Shown here piece by piece: positions 1 through 5,662 of a stretch of DNA of 12,847 nucleotides. The DNA lies in NCBI GenBank assembly GCA_038203635.1, contig JBBRDT010000090.1:1-12847 (forward strand), in the 5' to 3' direction. Below the pieces are notes generated by a model. It was not told where the DNA came from, did not search any database, and saw nothing but the letters and a program-made list of their open reading frames with translations. The DNA is from DASRIA01 sp038203635. GTDB taxonomy: Bacteria > Actinomycetota > Thermoleophilia > Solirubrobacterales > JBBDJG01. Position numbers and translations under genes: made by a program. Every line of letters starts with the position of its first letter. Positions within the stretch are counted from its first letter, which is position 1.

Positions 1-605
1 GCCTCGATGAACGGCAGCCGCCCGAGCTCCTCCGGCGTCAGCGTGTCGGCGATCGGCCCGGCGCCGGGCGCGGTCACGAACACGATCTCGTCGCTCCCGA
101 CCCGCTCGGCGACCATGCCGGGAAGCTCGAGCCCGGCCTCCGAGACGATCACCGCGAAGTCGAGGATGCCCGCGCGCGTGTCCTCGATCGCGTGCTCGGT
201 GTCGGAGATGCTCAGGCGCAGCTCCGCGCGCGGGTTGCGCTCGCGGAAGCGGGTCATGACGGCGGGAAGCGTGTAGCTGCCCAGCGACATGCTCGCGCCG
301 AAAGCGACCGTCCCCTGCGAGCCGTCCGACAGCGCGCCGAGGTGCCGCTCGAGCTCGCGCGTGCGCGTGAGGACGTCCTCGGTCCAGCCGTGCACGGCGA
401 CGCCGGCCTCGGTGAGGTGGAGCCGGCGGCCCTCGCGGTAGAACAGCTTCACGCCGAGCCGCTGCTCGAGCGAGTGGATGTGCGCCGTCACGACCGGCTG
501 CGCGACGTAGAGCTGCTCGGCCGCGCGCCCGACGCCGCCCACCTGGACGACGACCGAGAACACCTCCAGTTTGCGAAGGGTGATCCGCGTGTCGAGGCTC
601 ACCAC
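1..605 (-). CDS. LysR-type transcriptional regulator, C-terminus cut by window edge
   Basis: About 200 residues of a LysR-type DNA-binding regulator are visible; the family is usually near 300 residues, so the C-terminal part lies outside the window. Residues 9-55 form the LysR winged helix-turn-helix, reading LRKLEVFSVVVQVGGVGRAA, then a recognition helix with AQPVVTAHIHSLEQRLG, then KLFYREGRRLHLTEAG. From about residue 90 the type 2 periplasmic-binding-like effector domain starts. The start is one of two adjacent GTG codons (605 or 602); an in-frame stop at 612-614 rules out anything further upstream. No clear ribosome site is seen. The gene starts 6 bases after the tatA stop, so it is probably translated from the same message. 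LysR proteins usually control a neighbouring promoter in response to a small molecule; the target here is unknown. Family assignment is secure, role is not. Confidence 0.93.
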   Translation of the reverse strand, partial: MVSLDTRITLRKLEVFSVVVQVGGVGRAAEQLYVAQPVVTAHIHSLEQRLGVKLFYREGRRLHLTEAGVAVHGWTEDVLTRTRELERHLGALSDGSQGTVAFGASMSLGSYTLPAVMTRFRERNPRAELRLSISDTEHAIEDTRAGILDFAVIVSEAGLELPGMVAERVGSDEIVFVTAPGAGPIADTLTPEELGRLPFIE

Positions 606-611
606 GGTCGC

Positions 612-809
612 TCAGGCCGACGCGGTCCGCTCCTCGGCGACGGGCTGCGGCTCATCCCGCTCCTGCGCCGAGATGCCGGCGACCGAGTCCTTGAATTCGC
701 GCAGCCCGCGGCCGAGGCTGCGGCCCGCGCTCGGCAGGCGCTTCGGACCGAGGATCAGCAGGGCGACGACGAGGACGATGATGAGTTCCATGGGGCCGAT
801 GTTCGGCAT
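612..809 (-). CDS. tatA: Sec-independent (Tat) translocase subunit TatA
   Basis: A 65-residue protein with the TatA/TatE plan: a short outside N-terminus, one membrane helix (about residues 7-21, MELIIVLVVALLILG), the hinge GPKRLP, an amphipathic helix (about 26-43, with GRSLGRGLREFKDS), and a charged disordered tail. TatA forms the pore-like assembly through which folded twin-arginine proteins cross the membrane. The ATG at 809 follows a good AGGAG site about 6 bases upstream. It lies 32 bases after the RnfD-like gene and 6 bases before the LysR gene, all on the same strand. No tatB or tatC is in view, so it may be an extra TatA copy serving local cargo. A binding protein with a Tat-like signal is encoded in the other arm of this window (7714-8877), which is suggestive but not proof of a link. 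Confidence 0.92.
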   Translation of the reverse strand: MPNIGPMELIIVLVVALLILGPKRLPSAGRSLGRGLREFKDSVAGISAQERDEPQPVAEERTASA

Positions 810-841
810 GTGTGCTCCTGGGCGGTTGACGGGGAGGCGGC

Positions 842-2398
842 TCACGGCTTCCAGCCGGGCGGCAGCTCGTCGGATACGAGCTGGTAGTGGGTGCGTGCCT
901 TGGCGATCTCGTAGGTGGTCGTGGTGCGGACGGGCGCCGACCGGCTCGTCTCGCGCGCCGGCGCGCCCGCATAGGTGGCGCGGACGACGGAGCCGCGGAT
1001 GGTCGCGAGCAGCGCGGGCGCGGCCTGGTCCAAGCGACGCGCGTGGGTGAGGCTGATGCGCTCGACCTGGAACAGCGGGACGACCAGGGGCTTGCCGCCG
1101 GCCGCCTTCTCGATCCGCTCCTCGAGCTTCGACAGCCACAGCGCGCCGGTCCCGATCGCCAGGTGCTCCACGTCGCGCCGCTGCAGGCCCTCGGTCTGCA
1201 GCCGAAGCGCGACGACGGTGTCGCTCGCCATCCGTCGCGCATCGGCGGGCCCGATCCGCGTCGCGACCGCCTTCGAGGGCACGATCTCGTAGGGCGGGAG
1301 CGGCGTCGGCGCGGCGGGCCACGCGGCGGCCTCCTCGAGCTTGGGCTTGTCCGCGAAGCCCGAGGGCACCGGCGCGGCGATCACGATCAGCACCGCGGCC
1401 ACCACGGCGGTGGCAGGGGCACCCCACGCGAACGCGAGCCGCGGGCGCCGGAGGGACGGCATCTGCTCGGGGACGAAGCGCACGAGCAGCGGCCTGGACG
1501 CGCAGACGATGAACAGCGCCCCGAGCACCGCGACCTTGGTGGCGAACTCGGTGTCAGCCGGCGCGAGCATGAGCGTGGCCAGCAGGCCGACGCAGGCCCC
1601 GAACGCGAACTTGGCGTTGCGCCCGGAGGGCGTCGTCTTCGGGTCGGAGATCATGAAGAACAGGAAGAGCAGGATCTCCGGGGAGGTGACCAGCACCCAC
1701 CAGAACTGGAACCCCTCGACCGGGGTCGCCTGCCACGCGGCCATCATCCCGTGCCCCGACAGCGTGACCGGGATCAGCGCGGTCGCGAACATGACACAGA
1801 AGCCGATCGCGACTGGCAGCTGCTTGACGCGGTGGAGGATGATGACCCCGTTGCCGATGATCACCAGCAGCGCGAGCACCAGCGCGGCGGACATCGGCCC
1901 CCACCAGAAGTCGAGCGGCTCGGCCCGCGAGCTGCCCAGGATCACGAAGGCGAGCACGAGGCTGAAGTTCGAGGGGTTGAAGATGTGCCCCCCGCGCCAC
2001 TTGATCACGTACTTCGACAGCAGCCCGACGGCGGCGACGCCGGCGAAGATGTACCACCCGCGCGTGCTCCACCAGTCGCCGTGCTCGGTGCCGGGGACGC
2101 GCAGGATGAACGCGATGCCGTTCCCGGTCAGGATCGCGCTCGCCGGCCACACGATCGCGTGCGCGCGCTTCATCGTGATGCCGACCTCGAGCACCGCGCA
2201 GGTGCCCACGGCGATGAGGATCTGGGCAATCGAGACGCGGAAGCCGAAGGAGGTCTGGCCGAGGATCTGCAGCGTCCAGATGGCGCCGGCCAGCTGCAGC
2301 CGCGGGTCCCGGAGCGTGGGCAGGACCACCGGGTAGCGGCGGCCGCGGATCGTCAGACCCGGCGACCGCCGCCTGTCCACGACTGCGCTCGCGGTCAT
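842..2398 (-). CDS. RnfD/NqrB-like (UnbU-like) integral membrane protein with C-terminal extracytoplasmic domain
   Basis: A 518-residue membrane protein. Residues about 35-345 hold roughly ten hydrophobic helices and match the NQR2/RnfD/RnfE family: GGHIFNPSNFSLVLAF at 136-151 and SPEILLFLFFMISDPKTTPS at 239-258, where the DPKTTP stretch corresponds to the DPVT-P motif of RnfD and NqrB. In those proteins FMN is attached to a threonine; the ATP stretch at 224-226 (T225) could be that site, but I cannot align it firmly. Residues about 346-518 are a hydrophilic, proline-rich then globular region of unknown fold, probably outside the membrane. Stand-alone members of this family, such as UnbU of enediyne clusters, occur without the other Rnf subunits, as here. 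Its ATG overlaps the stop of the AhpD-like gene by 4 bases (ATGA), indicating coupled translation. A role in electron transfer across the membrane is an inference. Confidence 0.8.
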   Translation of the reverse strand: MTASAVVDRRRSPGLTIRGRRYPVVLPTLRDPRLQLAGAIWTLQILGQTSFGFRVSIAQILIAVGTCAVLEVGITMKRAHAIVWPASAILTGNGIAFILRVPGTEHGDWWSTRGWYIFAGVAAVGLLSKYVIKWRGGHIFNPSNFSLVLAFVILGSSRAEPLDFWWGPMSAALVLALLVIIGNGVIILHRVKQLPVAIGFCVMFATALIPVTLSGHGMMAAWQATPVEGFQFWWVLVTSPEILLFLFFMISDPKTTPSGRNAKFAFGACVGLLATLMLAPADTEFATKVAVLGALFIVCASRPLLVRFVPEQMPSLRRPRLAFAWGAPATAVVAAVLIVIAAPVPSGFADKPKLEEAAAWPAAPTPLPPYEIVPSKAVATRIGPADARRMASDTVVALRLQTEGLQRRDVEHLAIGTGALWLSKLEERIEKAAGGKPLVVPLFQVERISLTHARRLDQAAPALLATIRGSVVRATYAGAPARETSRSAPVRTTTTYEIAKARTHYQLVSDELPPGWKP

Positions 2399-2952
2399 GC
2401 CGCCGGGGCACCCGCCGGGATCGAGTTGACGTAGCCGTTCTCGACGATGGTGCCGGCCATCGCCTCGTACGCCGCGGGTTCGATCGGCGCGAGTGTGCCG
2501 AGTCCGTCGACGTAGCGGTTGAACATGCAGAACGCGGCCGCGATCAACACGGTGTCGTGGATCTCGACGTCGGTGGCGCCCTCGTCGCGGGCGGTCGCGA
2601 CGGTCTCGCCGGTGACCGCACGCCCCGACTGCTGGACCTGCGCGGCGATCCTCAGCAGCGCGCGCAGCTTGCTGCTGATCGGCGCGCTGTCGGGGTCGGC
2701 CTTGACCTGCTCCACGAGCGGCAGCCCGCCGTCGAGCTGCGCGGCCGCGAACGCGCTGTGGGAGCGCTGGCAGAAGAGGCAGTCGTTGAGGTTCGAGACG
2801 TAGGCCGCGATGGTTTCGCGGTCGCCGCGGCTGAGGGTGCTCTCACCTCGCAGCAGGACCTCGGCGAGCAGGTTGAGCGGCTCCGCCGTCTCCGGCCGGT
2901 ACATCATCCCGGCGATGATCCCGGGCGCCTCGGGTAGATCGATGTGGGGCAT
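2395..2952 (-). CDS. AhpD-like / carboxymuconolactone decarboxylase family protein
   Basis: A 185-residue all-helical protein of the AhpD/CMD family (peroxidase-related subgroup). The redox motif C58-LF-C61-QRS-H65 is the CxxCxxxH signature in which a cysteine pair and a histidine act in thiol-dependent peroxide reduction. The second family hallmark, FCMFNRYVDGLGT, lies at about residues 141-153. Length is normal. The ATG at 2952 is preceded by a strong GGAGGAA site about 8 bases upstream. It starts 25 bases after the LuxR-type gene and its stop overlaps the start of the RnfD-like gene, so the three are probably one operon. AhpD-like proteins reduce peroxides or act as thiol-redox partners; the presence of CxxC argues against a plain decarboxylase role. 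Its next-door membrane redox protein suggests a shared electron-transfer or detoxification job, which is inference. Confidence 0.9.
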   Translation of the reverse strand: MPHIDLPEAPGIIAGMMYRPETAEPLNLLAEVLLRGESTLSRGDRETIAAYVSNLNDCLFCQRSHSAFAAAQLDGGLPLVEQVKADPDSAPISSKLRALLRIAAQVQQSGRAVTGETVATARDEGATDVEIHDTVLIAAAFCMFNRYVDGLGTLAPIEPAAYEAMAGTIVENGYVNSIPAGAPAA

Positions 2953-2977
2953 GCTGCGTCTTCCTCCGTCGTGGGGT

Positions 2978-3658
2978 TCAGTCCGCGTATCCCAGCCGTG
3001 CGGCGGCCATCGCCGCCTCGACGCGATTGCGCACGCCGAGCTTGCGAAAGACGGTCTGGGTGTACTCCTTGACCGTGTGCTGAGAGAGATGAAGGGCGGT
3101 GGCGATCTCGGGGTTGCTCGCGCCGTCGGCGAGCATCCGCAGCACCGACAGCTCGCGCCGTGACAGCCGCGCGAGGCCGGCGGCCCTGACGGCCGTCCCT
3201 GCGAGCACCACCTCGCCGTCCGCGACGCGCTGGACGACGCCGACCTGCGTCTCGACCGGCCACGAGCGATGCATCAGCCCGCTCGCGCCGGCGGCACGGA
3301 CCGCGCGCACCGGGACGGAGTCCGCGTCGCACACGACGATCACGCGGACGACCGGCTGCGCGAGTCGCAGCTCGCGGCAGACCTCGATGCCGTGATGTCC
3401 GTGGTCGAGCACGAGCCCGACGAGCGCGACGTCCGGCTCCAGGGCCGCGGCGCGCTCGACGCAGCCGTCGAGGCCCATGATCGCCTCGCAGTGCGACACC
3501 CACGGTTGTGCCTCCAGGACCGCCCGCCAGCCGGCGCACGCGATCGGGTCGGAATCGACCACGAGCACGCGTCGCATGCCGGTAGCTGGACTGGCGGCCG
3601 GTGGCTCAGGGACAGGCTGAAGGTGACGAACAGCCTCCAGAATTCCGCGACCATACAT
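2978..3658 (-). CDS. LuxR/NarL-type response regulator with degenerate receiver domain
   Basis: A 226-residue protein. Residues about 29-145 have the receiver-domain fold pattern (MRRVLVVDSDP at 28-38, EPDVALVGLVL at 74-84, GASGLMHRS at 124-132). Residues about 165-226 form a clear LuxR-type helix-turn-helix (LSRRELSVLRMLADGASNPE, then HLSQHTVKEYTQTVFRKLG). The phosphoacceptor aspartate expected after DVALV is glycine 81, the conserved lysine is R131, and one of the acid-pocket aspartates is S36, so normal phosphorylation is unlikely. The start at 3658 has no obvious ribosome site; M28 (about 3577) is an alternative that would begin right at the receiver domain. Upstream lies an AT-rich gap with a copy of the palindrome also found in the divergent promoter region. 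No partner kinase is in view. It could regulate its own operon or the whole locus. Confidence 0.9.
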   Translation of the reverse strand: MYGRGILEAVRHLQPVPEPPAASPATGMRRVLVVDSDPIACAGWRAVLEAQPWVSHCEAIMGLDGCVERAAALEPDVALVGLVLDHGHHGIEVCRELRLAQPVVRVIVVCDADSVPVRAVRAAGASGLMHRSWPVETQVGVVQRVADGEVVLAGTAVRAAGLARLSRRELSVLRMLADGASNPEIATALHLSQHTVKEYTQTVFRKLGVRNRVEAAMAAARLGYAD

Positions 3659-3687
3659 CAGTCAGACAGATGCAAGATATTAAGTTT

Positions 3688-3705
3688 CCTTGTTGCAGCA
3701 CAAGG
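3688..3705. repeat. Short inverted repeat in AT-rich gap (operator or weak terminator)
   Basis: CCTTGT and ACAAGG form a perfect 6-base inverted repeat around a 6-base spacer. It lies between the acyl-CoA dehydrogenase stop and the LuxR-type start. On the minus strand it is followed by an A/T-rich stretch but not by a run of T, so an intrinsic terminator is doubtful; a regulator site is as likely. Confidence 0.35.
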
Positions 3706-3713
3706 CTTTGGCG

Positions 3714-3728
3714 AAATGTCTGTCATAT
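3714..3728. promoter_or_regulatory. Imperfect third copy of the AAATGTC-N-GACATTT operator
   Basis: Read on the minus strand this is ATATGACAGACATTT. It matches the 5468-5482 site (AAATGACCGACATTT) at 13 of 15 positions, including the whole GACATTT half. It lies about 55 bases upstream of the LuxR-type start and 12 bases past the acyl-CoA dehydrogenase stop. A TTGACG hexamer lies just upstream on the minus strand (3738-3743) but no convincing -10 box pairs with it, so the promoter it would control is uncertain. Confidence 0.5.
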
Positions 3729-3739
3729 GACCAGCACCG

Positions 3740-4936
3740 TCAACCGGTGAGCTCCATGAGGCGCTGGGCGATGACGAGCTGCTGGATCTCGTTGGTGCCC
3801 TCGCCGAGGATCAGGAGCGGCGCGTCGCGGTACAGCCGCTCCACGAGGTACTCCTGCGAATAGCCGTAGCCGCCGTGCACGCGCATCGACTCGAGCGCGA
3901 CCCAGGCCGCCGTCTCGGTCGCGAACAGCTTCGCCATCCCGGCCTCCAGATCGGCGCGCTTGCCGGCGTCCTTGGCGGCGCACGCGTGGAGCATCAGCAA
4001 CCGTGACGCCTGGACGCGCGTCGCCATCTGCGCGAGCTTCTGCTGGATCAGCTGGTGCTTGGCGATCGGCTTCCCGAACGCCTCGCGGTCGCGGGCGTAC
4101 TTCGTCGCCTCGTCGAGCGCGGCGGTCGCGATCCCGACGGCGCGGGCGGCGACGTTCACGCGCCCCAACTCGATGCCCCCCATGAAGTGCTTGAAGCCCT
4201 GGCCCTCCACCCCGCCGAGCACGCTGTCGGCCGGGACGCGGTAGCCGTCGAAGACGAGCTCGGTCGACTCCACGCCCTTGTAGCCGAGCTTCTTCAACTT
4301 GGGTGGGACGGTGAGGCCGGGCTGGTGCGCGACGCCCGGCTCCTTCTCGACGATGAACGCCGTCATCCCGCGGTGGCGTGGCTCCGCGTCCGGGTCGGTC
4401 TTCGCGAGCAGCATGATCAAGCTCGACTCAAGGCCGTTGGTGGCCCACATCTTCTCGCCGGTGATCAGGTAGTCGTCGCCGTCGCGGACCGCGCGGGTGC
4501 GGATCGCCTGGACGTCGGAGCCCGCGTGCGGCTCGGTCATCGAGTAGCCGCAGTGCAGCTCGCCGGTCGCCATCCGAGGGAGGTAGCGCTGCTTCTGCTC
4601 CTCGGTCCCGAACGTCTTGATCATCCAGGCTGAGATCGAGTGGGTGTTGAGCACGCCCGAGAGCGACATCCAGCCGCGTGAAAGCTCCACCTGGATGAGC
4701 GCGTAGCTGGTTACGTTCATCCCGGCGCCGCCGTACTCCTCGGGGATGGCGACGCCGAACAGCCCAAGCTCCTTCATCTTCGCGACCAGCTCGGTGGGGT
4801 ACTCGTCGGCGTGCTCGAGGTCGGACGCGGTCGGCATCACGTCCCGTGCGACGAAGTCGCGAACCATCGCGATGACGGCGCGCTGGTCGTCGTCGAGCTC
4901 GACGAGGTCGGTGATGTCGAAGCCCTTCACGACCAC
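3740..4936 (-). CDS. Acyl-CoA dehydrogenase
   Basis: A 398-residue FAD enzyme of normal family length that would introduce an alpha,beta double bond into an acyl-CoA in the cytoplasm, passing electrons to ETF. Visible hallmarks are the first signature CGYSMTEPHAGSDVQAIRTR, the WATNG stretch of the beta domain, GGIELGRVNVAARAVGIA and YARDREAFGKPIAKHQLIQQ in the C-terminal helical domain, and GEGTNEIQQLVIAQRL near the end. The glutamate of GEGT (about E379) is at the position of the catalytic base in short- and medium-chain enzymes. Start choice: GTG at 4936 or GTG at 4930; the latter would give a classic 4-base GTGA overlap with the MaoC-type gene's stop. Neither has a strong ribosome site. 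Co-transcribed with the hydratase, it should supply the enoyl-CoA that the hydratase then uses, or the reverse order. The exact acyl substrate cannot be read; a short or branched acyl-CoA is likely. Confidence 0.96.
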   Translation of the reverse strand: MVVKGFDITDLVELDDDQRAVIAMVRDFVARDVMPTASDLEHADEYPTELVAKMKELGLFGVAIPEEYGGAGMNVTSYALIQVELSRGWMSLSGVLNTHSISAWMIKTFGTEEQKQRYLPRMATGELHCGYSMTEPHAGSDVQAIRTRAVRDGDDYLITGEKMWATNGLESSLIMLLAKTDPDAEPRHRGMTAFIVEKEPGVAHQPGLTVPPKLKKLGYKGVESTELVFDGYRVPADSVLGGVEGQGFKHFMGGIELGRVNVAARAVGIATAALDEATKYARDREAFGKPIAKHQLIQQKLAQMATRVQASRLLMLHACAAKDAGKRADLEAGMAKLFATETAAWVALESMRVHGGYGYSQEYLVERLYRDAPLLILGEGTNEIQQLVIAQRLMELTG

Positions 4937-5430
4937 GCCCCGACCGGCTCCGGGAAGGAGCCCGCAGCCTCAGCGGCGTCTCGCTTGTAGACCATGAAGG
5001 TCCGGCGGAAGCGCATCACGACGGTGCCGTCCTGGTTGATCCCGCGCGAGCGGACGGAGACGATGCCGACGTTCGGGCGCGACTTGGACTCGCGCAGCTC
5101 GAGGATCTCGGACTCGGCCCACAGCGTGTCGCCCTCGAAGACGGGCGCGGGCATCTCGATGTCGGTCCAGGCCAGGTTGGCCTGCGCGTTCTCGCTCGTG
5201 TCCGGCACGGTCAGCCCGGTCACGAGGGAAAGCGTCAGGCAGCTGTTCACGAGCGGCCGGCCGAACTCGGTGCGCTCCGCGAACGCCGTGTTGAAGTGGA
5301 CCTGGTTTGTGTTCATGGTCAGGCAGGTGAACCAGACGTTGTCGGTCTGGGTGACCGTCCGGCCGATCCGGCTGCGGTACACGTCGCCCACCTCGAAGTC
5401 CTCGTAGAAGCGCCCGCGCCACTCGCTCAT
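4927..5430 (-). CDS. MaoC-family (R)-enoyl-CoA hydratase/dehydratase
   Basis: A 167-residue single-hotdog protein. It opens with FYEDFEVGDVYRSRIGRTVT, typical of MaoC-like hydratases, and carries the hydratase-2 region WFTCLTMNTNQVHF at 33-46. In the canonical motif an aspartate and a histidine activate water; here the aspartate position is N40 while H45 is kept. The sequence style (TDNVWFTCLTMNT, EFGRPLVNS, SRPNVGIV, NQDGTVVMRFRRTFMVYKR) recalls actinobacterial itaconyl- or mesaconyl-type hydratases that sit beside an acyl-CoA dehydrogenase, as in the Rv2499c/fadE19 pair of Mycobacterium tuberculosis; this is from memory, not a search. The ATG at 5430 has a strong AGGAGGAG site. It is the first gene of the leftward transcript, overlaps the dehydrogenase start, and is driven by the promoter at 5495-5523. 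Family secure, substrate unknown. Confidence 0.92.
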   Translation of the reverse strand: MSEWRGRFYEDFEVGDVYRSRIGRTVTQTDNVWFTCLTMNTNQVHFNTAFAERTEFGRPLVNSCLTLSLVTGLTVPDTSENAQANLAWTDIEMPAPVFEGDTLWAESEILELRESKSRPNVGIVSVRSRGINQDGTVVMRFRRTFMVYKRDAAEAAGSFPEPVGAWS

Positions 5431-5467
5431 GTCTCCTCCTGGCTGCTCGGGACGAGCGTCGTAATTG

Positions 5468-5482
5468 AAATGACCGACATTT
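5468..5482. promoter_or_regulatory. Palindromic operator in the leftward promoter
   Basis: AAATGAC-C-GACATTT is an inverted repeat of two 7-base arms around one central base, with a single arm mismatch. It lies about 6 to 20 bases downstream of the predicted transcription start of the MaoC-type gene, a position where a bound repressor would block the polymerase. It shares its core with the 5615-5631 site. Confidence 0.75.
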
Positions 5483-5494
5483 GGACTCGGCGCG

Positions 5495-5523
5495 ATCGTA
5501 GGGTCGCCGTGGTCGCCTGCCAA
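5495..5523 (-). promoter_or_regulatory. Predicted housekeeping-type promoter for the MaoC/acyl-CoA dehydrogenase transcript
   Basis: On the minus strand the -35 hexamer TTGGCA (5518-5523) is followed after exactly 17 bases by the -10 hexamer TACGAT (5495-5500). Both are close to the sigma-70 consensus (5 of 6 for the -35; the TAnnnT pattern for the -10). The predicted start is near 5488, giving a leader of about 58 bases before the ATG at 5430. Confidence 0.7.
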
Positions 5524-5575
5524 GCCGAACGGTGTCCGCCGTCCACAAGACACCCAGTCGGGGGGGTTCACGTGA

Positions 5576-5604
5576 TTGACGTCGCCGGGGGCGAGGGCTA
5601 GTTT
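5576..5604 (+). promoter_or_regulatory. Predicted housekeeping-type promoter for the OYE1-ABC-OYE2 operon
   Basis: TTGACG (5576-5581) and TAGTTT (5599-5604) are separated by 17 bases, the ideal spacing. The -10 fits the actinobacterial TAnnnT pattern. The predicted start is near 5611. The TTG in this -35 box could be misread as a start codon of OYE1 because the frame is open; the promoter reading is better supported. Confidence 0.65.
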
Positions 5605-5610
5605 CGGATC

Positions 5611-5640
5611 TCGGCGAATGTCTGACATTCGATTCGCCGA
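5611..5640 (+). repeat. 5'-leader stem-loop overlapping the operator
   Basis: TCGGCGAAT (5611-5619) is the exact reverse complement of ATTCGCCGA (5632-5640). In RNA this gives a 9-base-pair stem with a 12-base loop at the very 5' end of the predicted transcript, directly before the ribosome site. It overlaps the operator palindrome, whose arms would otherwise pair with each other. Confidence 0.55.
5615..5631. promoter_or_regulatory. Perfect palindromic operator in the rightward promoter
   Basis: CGAATGTC-T-GACATTCG is a perfect inverted repeat of two 8-base arms around one base. It begins about 4 bases after the predicted start near 5611, with its centre 19 bases past the -10 box; in the divergent promoter the same distance is 20 bases. 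Such placement is typical of repressor sites. Confidence 0.8.
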
Positions 5641-5641
5641 T

Positions 5642-5653
5642 GGAGGAGGAGAG
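5642..5653 (+). promoter_or_regulatory. Ribosome binding site that decides the OYE1 start
   Basis: GGAGGAGGAGAG is a strong, extended Shine-Dalgarno stretch. It ends 9 bases before the GTG at 5663 and lies downstream of the in-frame TTG at 5576 and ATG at 5618, so it favours GTG 5663 as the true start. Confidence 0.7.
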
Positions 5654-5662
5654 AAACTGACT

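Noticed and set aside
842..2398. Possible enediyne biosynthetic cluster, because the membrane protein resembles UnbU.
   Set aside because: No polyketide synthase, UnbV/UnbL-like or other enediyne gene is present; UnbU-like proteins also occur outside such clusters.
887..2434. A 515-residue plus-strand open frame opposite the RnfD-like gene.
   Set aside because: It is an Arg/Asp/His-rich antisense shadow; the minus-strand protein has clear membrane helices and family motifs.
5468..5631. KstR-type steroid regulon site.
   Set aside because: The palindrome AAATGTC-N-GACATTT does not fit the known KstR pattern (AAC-GTT core), and no steroid-ring degradation genes are present.
5576..5662. TTG at 5576 or ATG at 5618 as the start of OYE1, which would add 29 or 15 residues.
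   Set aside because: The TTG is the -35 box of a good promoter and the ATG lies inside the operator; both precede the strong ribosome site at 5642-5653, which fits GTG 5663.
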